Source of the DNA: Colimorpha_A sp045540115
GTDB taxonomy: Bacteria > Bacillota > Clostridia > Oscillospirales > CAG-272
Assembly (NCBI GenBank): GCA_045540115.1
Contig: JAZQGR010000041.1
Coordinates: 1 to 64,000 of the forward strand
DNA length: 64,000 bases
Reading direction: 5' to 3'
Positions 15,856 to 24,809 of the stretch are shown here, in pieces; position 1 is the stretch's first letter; each line of letters opens with the position of its first letter. The notes beneath the pieces are model-generated. The model was not told the DNA's origin, ran no database searches, and saw only the letters and a program-made list of their open reading frames with translations. The translations under genes were made by a program, and so were the position numbers.

Positions 15856-17298
15856 TTAATATGCTTTTGCCCAGAGTACAGTCGTCTTTGCCGGCTTACC
15901 GCAGCAGACGCACTTGCCTTCCTTCCCCTGCATATCGAAGGGTATGCAACGCGAGCCGACGCCCGTCAGTTCCTTGACCTTGTCCTCGCACTCCTCGCTT
16001 TCACACCAGAGAGCCGAGATAAAGCCGTCGCCCTTCTCATTCAGGGTTTTAACAATCTCGTCGGTGTTTTCACACTCGGTCATCTTGCTTGCTCTGTTTT
16101 CGAGCGCCTTTGCATAGATGCCTGCTCTTACAGCCTCGAGCTTGTTTGCAACCTCTGTTTCGAGGTTATCGAGCGATACGAAGTCTTTACTTCTGTCGTG
16201 ACGAGCAACGAGTACACACTGGTTGCCCTCAATGTCGCGGGGACCGATCTCAAGACGAACCGGCACTCCCTTCATTTCGTATTCTGAATACTTCCAGCCT
16301 GCGGAGTTATCGCTATCGTCAAGCTTTACTCTGAAGCCTGCCTTTGTTAAGCGATCCTTGAGTTCGTTTGCCTTTTCAAGGACGCCTTCCTTATGCTGCG
16401 CAACGGGAATGATGACGACCTGTATCGGTGCAACTGCGGGAGGGAGAACGAGACCGTTATTATCGCCGTGAGTCATTATGATAGCTCCGATAAGACGGGT
16501 AGTAACACCCCATGAGGTCTGATGAGGATACTGAAGCTGGTTATTTTTATCGGTATATTGGATATCGAACGCCTTAGCAAAACCGTCTCCGAAATAGTGA
16601 GAAGTTCCTGCCTGAAGTGCCTTGCCGTCGTGCATAAGCGCCTCGATAGCATAGGTTGCCTCTGCGCCTGCGAACTTATCGCTTTCGGTCTTCGGTCCCT
16701 TTATAACAGGCATTGCGAGATCGTGCTCGCAGAAATCGGCGTAGATATTGAGCATGCGTAGCGTTTCTTCTTTAGCCTCTTCAGCCGTTGCGTGCATCGT
16801 ATGTCCTTCCTGCCAGAGGAACTCTCTTGTACGGAGGAACGGACGTGTATTCTTTTCCCATCTTACGACCGAGCACCACTGATTATAGAGCTTCGGAAGG
16901 TCGCGGTAAGACTTGATAACGTTTGCGTAATGCTCGCAGAAAAGAGTTTCCGACGTCGGACGGACGCAGAGCTTTTCGGCAAGCTTTTCGCTTCCGCCGA
17001 GAGTTACCCACGCAACCTCGGGGGCAAATCCCTCAACGTGATCCTTTTCCTTATTGAGAAGCGTTTCGGGAATGAACATAGGCATATAAACGTTCTCGTG
17101 TCCGGTTTCCTTGAAGCGGGTATCGAGTATCTTCTGTATGTTCTCCCAGATTGCATAGCCGTAGGGACGGTATATCATACAACCCTTTACACTTGAATAA
17201 TCTATAAGATCTGCTTTTTTTACAACGTCTGTGTACCACTGTGCGAAGTCTTCGTCCATTGAAGTGATAGCTTCGACGAGCTTTTTGTCCTGTGCCAT
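15856..17298 (-). CDS. proS: Prolyl-tRNA synthetase, archaeal/eukaryotic-like type
   Basis: 480 residues, close to the short ProRS form (ProS type 3), which lacks the bacterial editing insertion. Motif 2-like RWEKNTRPFLRTREFLWQEGHT and motif 3-like TTRLIGAIIMTHGD are clear. The C-terminal zinc-type domain retains CVCCGKPAKTTVLWAKAY, ending in the conserved Tyr. It charges tRNA-Pro. A consensus promoter lies 45-75 bases upstream and no T-box leader is visible. Confidence 0.95.
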   Translation of the reverse strand: MAQDKKLVEAITSMDEDFAQWYTDVVKKADLIDYSSVKGCMIYRPYGYAIWENIQKILDTRFKETGHENVYMPMFIPETLLNKEKDHVEGFAPEVAWVTLGGSEKLAEKLCVRPTSETLFCEHYANVIKSYRDLPKLYNQWCSVVRWEKNTRPFLRTREFLWQEGHTMHATAEEAKEETLRMLNIYADFCEHDLAMPVIKGPKTESDKFAGAEATYAIEALMHDGKALQAGTSHYFGDGFAKAFDIQYTDKNNQLQYPHQTSWGVTTRLIGAIIMTHGDNNGLVLPPAVAPIQVVIIPVAQHKEGVLEKANELKDRLTKAGFRVKLDDSDNSAGWKYSEYEMKGVPVRLEIGPRDIEGNQCVLVARHDRSKDFVSLDNLETEVANKLEAVRAGIYAKALENRASKMTECENTDEIVKTLNEKGDGFISALWCESEECEDKVKELTGVGSRCIPFDMQGKEGKCVCCGKPAKTTVLWAKAY

Positions 17299-17341
17299 AG
17301 TATTTCCTTCCTTTTCGCAGATTGTTTCATAATTTCATATT

Positions 17342-17370
17342 ATTATATAACAAAAAAGAAAGGTTGTCAA
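17342..17370 (-). promoter_or_regulatory. Promoter of proS
   Basis: Minus strand TTGACA, 17 bases, TATAAT: a perfect match to the housekeeping sigma consensus, about 44 bases before the start codon. Confidence 0.85.
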
Positions 17371-17379
17371 GGAGATTTA

Positions 17380-17432
17380 CCGCATTTCTTTGCCCGTGCA
17401 AAGAAACGCTCGCAAAGAAACACGCCAAGGGG
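17380..17432. repeat. Repeated AAAGAAAC intergenic element
   Basis: The sequence TTTCTTTGC...GCAAAGAAACG...GCAAAGAAACACGCC contains an inverted repeat (TTTCTTTGC/GCAAAGAAA) followed by a direct copy of GCAAAGAAAC. It is probably a non-coding dispersed element. It is part of a 415-base gene-free stretch (17299-17713) that otherwise holds only the proS promoter and the palindromic element that follows. Confidence 0.5.
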
Positions 17433-17524
17433 CAAACCGATGAAAATTAGCCTTCGCAAATTTTCAAACGTTTTCCCCTTTGGAATCCCCTTTCGATTGA
17501 AGGAAGCTTTGCCACGTTGTCTTG

Positions 17525-17669
17525 CCTTCCCCTCAGGGGAAGGTGTCGGCAAAGCCGACGGATGAGGTGTATTGAACGATTAAGATTTGATTATATCAAA
17601 TCGGTTGCATTACTTACGAAACACCTCATCCGTCAACCTTTGGTTGACACCTTCTCCCGCTGGAGAAGG
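17525..17669. repeat. MITE-like palindromic element
   Basis: A 145-base element with inverted arms. The left arm has a CCTTCCCC/GGGGAAGG hairpin followed by GACGGATGAGGTGT; the right arm has ACACCTCATCCGTC followed by a CCTTCTCC/GGAGAAGG hairpin. The centre (17585-17602) is itself palindromic, ATTTGAT-N-ATCAAAT. It has no coding capacity. The design is that of a miniature inverted-repeat element spread between genes in Clostridia. A truncated relative is at the window start. Confidence 0.75.
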
Positions 17670-17713
17670 TATAACAACCCCCCAATGCTTCGCTGCGTTG
17701 TTCGCAGTCCGTT

Positions 17714-18592
17714 TCATCCAATAAATTTATCAATTTCCGCGAACAACGTTTCCTCGCATTTTGCGCTTGCGCGTGTGAGTGGCAGGCGAAGCTCATGTCG
17801 ACAAAGGCCGAGCTTTTCCATTCCGCTTTTTATCGGCATTGGGTTGGTCTCGGTAAAGAGCGAGCGCATAAGCGGAATGAAGCGGTGATAGAGCTTTTTG
17901 CACTCTTCCCTATCAGTTTCATAGAGCTTGCAAAGCTCTGACATCTGACGCGGGAACATATTTGACACCACCGATATTACACCGTATCCGCCGATGGAAA
18001 TGACGGGGAGCGTCATATCGTCATTACCGCTGTAAAGCGGCAGATCTTCGCCGTATTTGCTTGCAATATAGGCGCATTTCGATATGCTTCCCGACGCTTC
18101 CTTGACCCCTGCCGCCATCGGGTGTGATGCAAAGCCGTCGTAAACGCTTTCGGGTATATCGGTTCCCGTGCGTGACGGTATGTTATACAGGATCGTCGGC
18201 ATACCTGCACCCTCAGCTATACTGAGAAAATGGCGCAAAAGTCCCGAAGCACCCGGACGGTTATAATACGGTGTGACGGCAAGTATCCCGTCGGCTCCCT
18301 CCCGGACAGCTTCCTTTGAAAGCTCGACCGACGATGCAGTATCGTTACAGGTAGTTCCCGCTATTATCGGCACTCTGCCGTTTGACGCCTCGGCAACGGT
18401 TGCAGTTATTTCTATCTTTTCTTTTTTGCTCAGCGTCGGTGATTCGCCCGTCGTTCCGCAGACGACGAGCGCGTCGATTCCCTCGCTTATCTGAAATTCA
18501 GTCAGCTTTTTTAACGCTTCAATATCTATTTTGCCGTCTTTAAACGGCGTTACAAGTGCGGTAGCCGCACCCTTGAAGAGCGGTTTTTTCAC
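17714..18592 (-). CDS. dapA: 4-hydroxy-tetrahydrodipicolinate synthase
   Basis: 292 residues, full length. Catalytic signs: TTGE at 47-50, Tyr136 in LYNIPSRT and Schiff-base Lys164 in GVKEASG. The enzyme condenses pyruvate with aspartate semialdehyde in the lysine/diaminopimelate pathway, needed for peptidoglycan. The start is GTG with AGGAG 8 bases upstream. It is divergent from queA. Related pyruvate aldolases (N-acetylneuraminate lyase) share the fold, but the motifs fit DapA best. Confidence 0.92.
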   Translation of the reverse strand: MKKPLFKGAATALVTPFKDGKIDIEALKKLTEFQISEGIDALVVCGTTGESPTLSKKEKIEITATVAEASNGRVPIIAGTTCNDTASSVELSKEAVREGADGILAVTPYYNRPGASGLLRHFLSIAEGAGMPTILYNIPSRTGTDIPESVYDGFASHPMAAGVKEASGSISKCAYIASKYGEDLPLYSGNDDMTLPVISIGGYGVISVVSNMFPRQMSELCKLYETDREECKKLYHRFIPLMRSLFTETNPMPIKSGMEKLGLCRHELRLPLTRASAKCEETLFAEIDKFIG

Positions 18593-18628
18593 AATATTTC
18601 TCCTTTAATATTTATTTCCCGAAAACAG

Positions 18629-18657
18629 TTGAAATTTCGGCGTATCTGTTATATAAT
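18629..18657 (+). promoter_or_regulatory. Promoter upstream of queA
   Basis: TTGAAA, 17 bases, TATAAT in the divergent dapA-queA spacer, 36 bases before the queA ATG. Confidence 0.75.
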
Positions 18658-18692
18658 TGAATGGATAATACCTGTTTGAAAGAATTTTGACT

Positions 18693-19742
18693 ATGATAAA
18701 AAATATTCTATCCCATACCAATCTCAAAAAGAGCGATTTTTTCTACGATCTTCCGACAGAGCTTATAGCTCAGACTCCCGCCGAGCCGCGCGATTCGTCG
18801 CGCCTGCTCGTTCTTCACAAGGAAAGCGGTAAGCGCGAGCACAAGGTCTTTTCCGATATAATCGATTATCTTAACGAAGGCGACGTTCTCGTCATAAACG
18901 ACAGCAAGGTAATTCCCGCGCGACTTTACGGAATCAAGGAAGACAGCGGAATTGAAATTGAGGTGGTTCTTCTGCGCTCGCGCGGACTTGATACCTGGGA
19001 AACGCTCGTTCGTCCCGGAAGAAGATGCAAGCCGGGTACTAAAATTATATTCGGCGGCGGCATTCTTCGTGCCGAGGTACTTGAGACTGTTGAGGGCGGA
19101 AACCGACTTATTAAATTCGAATATGAGGGCGACAATATCTTCTCGGTCCTCGACAAGGTCGGAAATATGCCGCTTCCTCCCTACATTACCGAAAAGCTGA
19201 AGGACAAGAGCCGTTATCAGACGGTATACGCAAAGGACGAGGGCTCTGCCGCCGCTCCTACTGCGGGTCTTCACTTCACCTCCGAGCTTCTTGAAAGGAT
19301 CAAGGCGAAGGGAGTTCAGATCGCCCCCGTTATGCTTCACGTCGGTCTCGGCACCTTCCGTCCCGTTAAAGAAGATAAGATCACCGATCACGAGATGCAC
19401 GCGGAATTTATCTCCGTCTCAAAGGAATCGGCTGACATTATAAACAACCGCCGCGGACGTCTTTTCGCTGTCGGAACAACCTCCTGCCGCGTCCTTGAAA
19501 GCGCGTCGGACGATAATGGCGTCGTTCATCCGATAACCGACGATACGGGCATATTCATTTACCCCGGCTACCGCTTCAAGGTGACGGATGCGCTGATTAC
19601 GAATTTTCATCTTCCCGAAAGCACTCTTCTTATGCTTGTGTCGGCTCTTACTTCACGGGAAATGATGCTTGAAACGTACAATGAAGCTATCGAAAAAGGA
19701 TACAGATTTTTCTCGTTCGGCGACGCGATGCTGATAGAATAA
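18693..19742 (+). CDS. queA: S-adenosylmethionine:tRNA ribosyltransferase-isomerase
   Basis: 349 residues from ATG 18693 (a TTG two codons earlier is possible; the ribosome site is weak either way). The KKSDFFYDLP start, IAQTPAEPRDSSRLL and GLHFTSELL motifs are diagnostic. It makes epoxyqueuosine from 7-aminomethyl-7-deazaguanine in tRNA, using SAM as ribosyl donor. No tgt gene is in the window. It begins a long plus-strand block that also holds miaA, another tRNA-modification gene. Confidence 0.95.
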   Translation: MIKNILSHTNLKKSDFFYDLPTELIAQTPAEPRDSSRLLVLHKESGKREHKVFSDIIDYLNEGDVLVINDSKVIPARLYGIKEDSGIEIEVVLLRSRGLDTWETLVRPGRRCKPGTKIIFGGGILRAEVLETVEGGNRLIKFEYEGDNIFSVLDKVGNMPLPPYITEKLKDKSRYQTVYAKDEGSAAAPTAGLHFTSELLERIKAKGVQIAPVMLHVGLGTFRPVKEDKITDHEMHAEFISVSKESADIINNRRGRLFAVGTTSCRVLESASDDNGVVHPITDDTGIFIYPGYRFKVTDALITNFHLPESTLLMLVSALTSREMMLETYNEAIEKGYRFFSFGDAMLIE

Positions 19743-19745
19743 AAG

Positions 19746-19882
19746 ATAGTGAATAATGAAAAATGAAGTCGCTTCGCTGATGAACAATGAAAAATTATTG
19801 AAGATTTTCGCCGCAGCGAAAATCAACCGAAATTATTCATTATTCATTATTCACCATTCATTATTCATTTCTCATTAGCAGG
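19746..19882. repeat. AT-rich palindromic repeat (ATTATTCATTATTCA type)
   Basis: GTGAATAATGAAAAATGAA on the left is mirrored by repeated ATTATTCATTATTCACC units on the right, with an inner hairpin TTTTCGC/GCGAAAA. The whole intergenic space between queA and the APH-like gene is built from it. No gene fits inside. It looks like a dispersed mobile palindrome. Confidence 0.7.
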
Positions 19883-19889
19883 TTCAACT

Positions 19890-20666
19890 ATGAAAAAAAC
19901 TCTTATTTCGCAAGATATTAATGATTTCCCCTCAGAATTTCACTCGCTTCTTACGGGAAAGATTTTTGACAGCAGCTGCTCACCCGAGGCGCGTGTTTAC
20001 TATATTGCGGACAAGCATCTGTTTCTCAAAAAAGCCCCTCTCGGCTCGCTTGAAGCCGAGGCAGTTATGACCGACTATTTTGGATCGATCGGGCTCGGAG
20101 CACGGGTTTTATCTTACTTGTCAGGTGAGCACGACTGGCTTTTGACAAACGAGGTCAAGGGCGAGGATCTTACTCACGAAAGCTACTTGTCACGCCCCGA
20201 ATTTCTTGCTGAAAAGCTTGGCACGACGCTTAAAATGCTTCATTCTCTGCCGACAGTATCCTGCCCCGTGAACAGGACGAGAAGCTATCTTGAGAGCGCG
20301 AAATACGGCTACAAAACCAAGCGGTATGACGATACGCTTTTCCCCGATAATTGGGGCTACGCTTCACCCGAGGAAGCTTGGAGCGTCATTGAAAACAGGG
20401 GACATGAATTAGAGTGTGACACGCTGCTTCACGGTGACTATTGCCTGCCTAATATTATATTTGACGGCGACGTTTTTTCCGGATTTATCGACGTTGGTAA
20501 CGGAGGAACGGGCGACCGTCATATCGACCTTTTCTGGGGCGCTTGGACGCTTCAGTTCAATCTCAAAACAGATAAGTACAAGGATATATTTTTCGACGCT
20601 TACGGAAGGGACGGGATCGATTTCGATCGCTTTTCGCTGATAGCGGCTTGCGAAGTGTTCGGATAG
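19890..20666 (+). CDS. APH(3')-like phosphotransferase
   Basis: 258 residues, the usual length of aminoglycoside 3'-phosphotransferases (about 264). The catalytic loop is HGDYCLPN with Asp183 and Asn188; the Mg site is Asp201 in FIDVGNGGTGDRHIDL. The ATP-binding Lys is near 47-48 and a C-terminal FFDAYGRDGID matches the FFDLLGI region of APH(3') enzymes. Expected reaction: ATP-dependent phosphorylation of an aminoglycoside or other small hydroxylated substrate. Many chromosomal homologues have unknown natural substrates, so resistance should not be assumed. It sits directly after a mobile-type repeat and 13 bases before a glycosyltransferase-like gene. Confidence 0.75.
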   Translation: MKKTLISQDINDFPSEFHSLLTGKIFDSSCSPEARVYYIADKHLFLKKAPLGSLEAEAVMTDYFGSIGLGARVLSYLSGEHDWLLTNEVKGEDLTHESYLSRPEFLAEKLGTTLKMLHSLPTVSCPVNRTRSYLESAKYGYKTKRYDDTLFPDNWGYASPEEAWSVIENRGHELECDTLLHGDYCLPNIIFDGDVFSGFIDVGNGGTGDRHIDLFWGAWTLQFNLKTDKYKDIFFDAYGRDGIDFDRFSLIAACEVFG

Positions 20667-20679
20667 AAAGGACTGCGAT

Positions 20680-21705
20680 ATGGATACAATCAGGGTGCAG
20701 CTATACTGCCACATTCCTCATATAAGCCAGATACTTTGCGGCTTTCACGAGCTTGCCGTAAGCGGCAAATACAAGGTCGTTTTCGAAGATCGCTCCGAGG
20801 AAGCACAGCGCACCTATACCGATATGTCGATCGTTCGCGTTTTATATAAGGGCAAGGTCATAATATACGATCTTATGGACGGATATATCGGCCCATCCAT
20901 GATAAAGGATCTGCTTGAAAACTGCGATTTCTACTTCAAGCGCAGCTTTTCGGAAAGCCAAAATGAGCAGTTCGGCTCCCTCAAAAGCAAGATGCTCCCT
21001 CTCGGATTCAATTACCATTTGACTTATCGGAAAAACCCTTTAAACGACGGAGCGGTCAAGAGATTTATCAAGCTGTTACTTAAGCGTGAAAGCTTCGATT
21101 CCTTCACGAAGGAAAGCTTCGAATGCGAGCCGAAATACAAGGACAAGGATATAAAAATCCTCTTTCTGACGCGGCTTTGGGATCCTAAGGAATGCGTTCA
21201 CGAGAATTACATTGAAGAGAGAAAGAGGATAAACGCAGAGCGCATCGCACTCATTCGCGCCTTGCGCGACAGATACGGCGACGACATCGTCGCGGGGCTT
21301 AACGATTCTCCGCTTTCGCGCGAGCTTGCCCCCGATCTCATCGTTGATGAAAGATACACGAAGCGTAAAAATTACCTGGAGCTTATGAAGAAAAGCGATA
21401 TTTGCATCGCATCGACAGGGCTTCACGGAAGTATCGGCTGGAAGACCGCAGAATATGTTGCGGCATCAAAGGCTATAGTGAGTGAGCCGTTCAATTATAC
21501 GGTAACGGGCGACTTTTGTGCAGGCGAAAACTACCTTGAATTTTCAAGCATAGATATGTGCCTTTCGGCAGTTGACGCCCTTGCTTCATCTCCCGATAAG
21601 CTTTACGAAATGAAAAAGAAAAACCACGAATATTATAAGCGCTATCTGTCACCCCGCGAGCTTGTAAAAAGGTCGCTTGAGGCAGTTGACTCGCTTATGA
21701 AGTAA
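20680..21705 (+). CDS. Glycosyltransferase-like protein (GT-B type, uncharacterised)
   Basis: 341 residues, soluble. The C-terminal half has the look of a GT-B fold donor domain: IKILFLTRLWDP at the domain switch, then YLELMKKSDICIAS, GLHGSIGWKTAEYVAASKAIVSEP and a closing helix YYKRYLSPRELVKRSLEAV. The N-terminal half is unfamiliar. The acceptor is unknown. It follows the APH-like gene by 13 bases with AAAGGA before ATG and lies 9 bases before miaA, so it is co-transcribed with both. Confidence 0.55.
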   Translation: MDTIRVQLYCHIPHISQILCGFHELAVSGKYKVVFEDRSEEAQRTYTDMSIVRVLYKGKVIIYDLMDGYIGPSMIKDLLENCDFYFKRSFSESQNEQFGSLKSKMLPLGFNYHLTYRKNPLNDGAVKRFIKLLLKRESFDSFTKESFECEPKYKDKDIKILFLTRLWDPKECVHENYIEERKRINAERIALIRALRDRYGDDIVAGLNDSPLSRELAPDLIVDERYTKRKNYLELMKKSDICIASTGLHGSIGWKTAEYVAASKAIVSEPFNYTVTGDFCAGENYLEFSSIDMCLSAVDALASSPDKLYEMKKKNHEYYKRYLSPRELVKRSLEAVDSLMK

Positions 21706-21714
21706 GGAAATGAT

Positions 21715-22635
21715 TTGGACAACAAGATCAAAATTTTAGCCGTTGTCGGTCCTACCGCATCGGGAAAGACAGACCTTTCCCTGCGACTTGCCGAGGCACT
21801 TGACGGCGAGATAATATCCTGCGATTCGATGCAGATATATACCGACATGAATATCGGCACCGCGAAGCCGCCCGTGGAAGAAAGACGCGGTATACCGCAT
21901 CATATGTTTGACGTTTGCTCGCCCGAGCACGAGTTTTCCTGCGCCGATTACAAGGCACTTGCCGAAGCGGCGATAAAGGATATTGCGGGCAGAGGTAAGA
22001 CGCCGATATTCTGCGGCGGTACGGGGCTTTATCTTTCCTCGGTTCTCCGCGGCGGCGATCTTTCCCCTACTGTTCCCGATGGAATAAGAGAATCTCTCGA
22101 AAAGCGTTCGCCCGAGGAAAACTGGGAGGAGCTTTTGAGGATAGATCCCGAAGCGGCGGCATTGACGCATAAAAATAATACAAAAAGAGTTATTCGCGCT
22201 CTTGAGATATATCACGGAACGGGCAAGACCAAAACCGAATGGGATAGGCTTTCCCTTGAAGCGGATTCGCCTTATGATGCGCTCGTCTTCGGGCTTGATT
22301 ACAAAAGCAGAGACACGCTTTACGATAGGATAAACCGACGTGTTAACATAATGATGAACGACGGTCTTGAAGCCGAAGTAAGAGCCGTTGCATCCCGACT
22401 TGGCAAGACTGCTTCGCAGGCTATCGGCTACAAGGAGCTTCTTTGCTATATCAAAGGAGAGCTTTCGTATGACGATGCCGTCGAGCTTCTTAAAAAGAAC
22501 ACGCGCAACTATGCAAAGCGCCAGCTCACCTGGTTCAGACGCGATCCGCGCATTATCTGGTCATATCCCGATGAAGAGAGCACAGATGCAATTTTTGAAA
22601 ATATTGTAAATATTGCGAAAAAGCACTTAAACTGA
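21715..22635 (+). CDS. miaA: tRNA dimethylallyltransferase
   Basis: 306 residues. P-loop GPTASGKT (12-19), ISCDSMQIYTDMNIGTAKP and HHMFDVCSPEHEFSCADY are signature segments, with CGGTGLYL after them. It adds a dimethylallyl group to A37 of tRNAs reading UNN codons. The start is TTG, since AAGGA lies 6-7 bases upstream and the nearby ATG is out of frame. Confidence 0.95.
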   Translation: MDNKIKILAVVGPTASGKTDLSLRLAEALDGEIISCDSMQIYTDMNIGTAKPPVEERRGIPHHMFDVCSPEHEFSCADYKALAEAAIKDIAGRGKTPIFCGGTGLYLSSVLRGGDLSPTVPDGIRESLEKRSPEENWEELLRIDPEAAALTHKNNTKRVIRALEIYHGTGKTKTEWDRLSLEADSPYDALVFGLDYKSRDTLYDRINRRVNIMMNDGLEAEVRAVASRLGKTASQAIGYKELLCYIKGELSYDDAVELLKKNTRNYAKRQLTWFRRDPRIIWSYPDEESTDAIFENIVNIAKKHLN

Positions 22636-22694
22636 CGGTCGGTTTATGCTATACTGATTAGGTTGACCGTATTGCAGACGAAAGGAGAGACGCC

Positions 22695-23945
22695 GTGGAC
22701 GTCAAATATTTAAAAAACGTAGTCAAATATATGCTCTCGGCAGTTCTCTGTCTTATTCTGATCGCATACATCATTTATCACCTTGCAGGCGGCTTCCGAT
22801 CCGAGATCGCTACAACTCCTGCGTCACTCGTTACTGTTGAATCGACCTACACAACGGGCGTTACGCTTTTGCGCAAGGAGAAGGTTCTTTATTCTCCGAT
22901 AAACGGCGATATCAGCTATCTTTTTACCGACGGTGAAAAGGTTGCGATCAAGTCAGCCGTTGCCGAGGTATATCCGCAGAACGGCTCGTCCGAGATCAGA
23001 CAAAGGATAATGGAGGTCGACCTTGCCATCCGTCTGCTCGAGCGCAGTAATATGTCGGACGCCGAAAAGCGCACCGACACCGCGAGCACCGACGCTCTTA
23101 TCAGAAAGAACATTTACAAGCTTCTCGATTCCATCGATGAAGGCAATATTTCCGGCGCTCACACCCTATCCGACGATCTTCTCATTCAGCTTAACAGAAG
23201 AAGAATAATCACAAAAAGCGTCCTTAATTACAACAAGCACATTGAGGAATTGAAGGCTGAAAAGAAGCTTCTTTCAGCTTCACTGCCGCAGAGCGAAAGC
23301 ACCGTTAAGGCATCGAGCGGCGGATATTTCTATTCGACGCTTGACGGCTATGAAAATATTCTTTCGTCCGAGAATATTGCTACGATGTCATACAGAGAAT
23401 ATCTCGACCTTGCATCGCGCCCTGCCGAAGACCTAAGCGTAAACGAAAACGGATATCCCGTCGGCAAGATAGTGACCGACTATCTTTGGTACGTTGCCTG
23501 CGAGGTCGACGTATCCGAGCTTCACAACTACGAGACCGGTAAAAATTACAGCATAAAATTCCCCTACAATAACGACACGACCATAACGATGAAGCTTTAC
23601 CGCATTCTTTCCGAGGCGGGCTCAGATACCGCCGTCCTCGTTTTCGAGACGGGAACGCTTCCTTCAAGCTTCAATTATCTGCGTCATCAGACTGTGCAGA
23701 TCGTAAGAGAATACTATACGGGCTGCCGTATTCCGATATCAGCGCTTCGCGTCGTCAACGGCCAGGCGGGCGTATACGTTCTCAAGGGCTCAAAGATCGT
23801 TTTCAAGAAAGTCGATCCGCTTTACGAATACGACGGATACATCATTTCTTCGGACAAGTCCGCCGACGATTCGTCATATATTGCGAAAAACGACTTCATA
23901 GTTACGAAAGGCAAGGATCTGTATGACGGAAAGATCATTGAATAA
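22695..23945 (+). CDS. HlyD-like membrane protein preceding the division block
   Basis: 416 residues. One N-terminal transmembrane segment (about 10-32) is followed by an extracytoplasmic region with barrel-sandwich-like strands (YSPINGDISYLFTDGEKV), a helical hairpin (about 95-195) and a second barrel half (VNGQAGVYVLKGSKIVFKKVD). This is the architecture of HlyD/membrane-fusion adaptors. No partner ABC or RND pump is adjacent. In the equivalent Bacillus cluster the gene before ylmE is ylmD, so this protein replaces it. A role in envelope or division is suggested only by position. GTG start with AAAGGAG. Confidence 0.65.
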   Translation: MDVKYLKNVVKYMLSAVLCLILIAYIIYHLAGGFRSEIATTPASLVTVESTYTTGVTLLRKEKVLYSPINGDISYLFTDGEKVAIKSAVAEVYPQNGSSEIRQRIMEVDLAIRLLERSNMSDAEKRTDTASTDALIRKNIYKLLDSIDEGNISGAHTLSDDLLIQLNRRRIITKSVLNYNKHIEELKAEKKLLSASLPQSESTVKASSGGYFYSTLDGYENILSSENIATMSYREYLDLASRPAEDLSVNENGYPVGKIVTDYLWYVACEVDVSELHNYETGKNYSIKFPYNNDTTITMKLYRILSEAGSDTAVLVFETGTLPSSFNYLRHQTVQIVREYYTGCRIPISALRVVNGQAGVYVLKGSKIVFKKVDPLYEYDGYIISSDKSADDSSYIAKNDFIVTKGKDLYDGKIIE

Positions 23946-24630
23946 TATACCCGAAAGCGTCGCGGCAAGCGTAAAGGCAAATATCGGCAAAATACGTGCC
24001 GATATCGGAGACAGTGCCGTTCTTATGGCTGCGACCAAAACCGTACCTGTCGAGGTGATAAATTATGCGATCACCGAGTGCGGTCTTACCGATATCGGTG
24101 AAAACCGAGTTCAAGAGCTGCTTTCAAAATATGATTATCTTGAAAAGGATAAGGTCAAGCTCCACTTTATCGGAACGCTTCAGGCAAACAAGGTAAAATA
24201 CATAGTCGGAAAGGTATGCCTTATCCATTCTCTTGACAGCGTCAAGCTCGCCGAGGAAATTTCAAAGAGATCAGTAAAGATCGGTATCGTTACCGACTGC
24301 CTTTGCGAAATAAACATCGGAAATGAGGAGGCAAAGGGCGGTATTGACGAAAATGAAGCGGAAAGCTTTATAAGAATCGTTTCGGATCTTCCCGGAATAA
24401 GGATCAGAGGAATAATGGTCATCGGTCCGCACTGTGAAAATACCGAGGATTATATTCCTTTCTTCAAAAGAACCAAGGCGCTTTTTGATGACCTTTCGGG
24501 CAATGGGCTTCTCTCCGACAAGCCGATACTCAGCATGGGAATGTCCGATAATTATTCACTTGCAGTAAAATACGGATCAACACTTGTCCGTCCCGGAAGC
24601 GCAATATTCGGAGCAAGAAATTATACTTGA
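23923..24630 (+). CDS. YggS/YlmE family pyridoxal phosphate homeostasis protein
   Basis: 235 residues. Lys39 in MAATKTVPVE is the PLP-binding lysine. DIGENRVQELLSKYD, LHFIGTLQANKVKYI, SLDS, and the phosphate-binding LSMGMSDNYSLAVKYGSTLVRPGSAIFG complete the family signature (the usual GxRxG occurs as the last of these). It buffers free PLP in the cytoplasm. It overlaps the HlyD-like gene by 23 bases and precedes sepF, the standard gene order. Confidence 0.92.
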   Translation: MTERSLNNIPESVAASVKANIGKIRADIGDSAVLMAATKTVPVEVINYAITECGLTDIGENRVQELLSKYDYLEKDKVKLHFIGTLQANKVKYIVGKVCLIHSLDSVKLAEEISKRSVKIGIVTDCLCEINIGNEEAKGGIDENEAESFIRIVSDLPGIRIRGIMVIGPHCENTEDYIPFFKRTKALFDDLSGNGLLSDKPILSMGMSDNYSLAVKYGSTLVRPGSAIFGARNYT

Positions 24631-24705
24631 TAAATATTCCGCGTTTTTTACGCCGTTTTGCACAAAAAAAGGCAAAAAAATTCGTCAAGGTTTTTGAAAA
24701 AACGG

Positions 24706-24734
24706 TTGCTTTAAGGAAAAAAGTGTGTTATAAT
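24706..24734 (+). promoter_or_regulatory. Promoter of sepF
   Basis: TTGCTT, 17 bases, TATAAT, about 75 bases before the sepF ATG. It allows sepF-ylmG-divIVA to be expressed apart from upstream genes. Confidence 0.7.
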
Positions 24735-24809
24735 TATTTTATGTATGGTGAATTATTGTTTTCACCGATAAATTAGGAAAATATCATTTCATATATTTGG
24801 AGGTACAAA

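Noticed and set aside
17299..17340. T-box leader before proS
   Set aside because: The leader after the consensus promoter is only about 35 bases and lacks the T-box sequence; none was seen before ileS or metG either.
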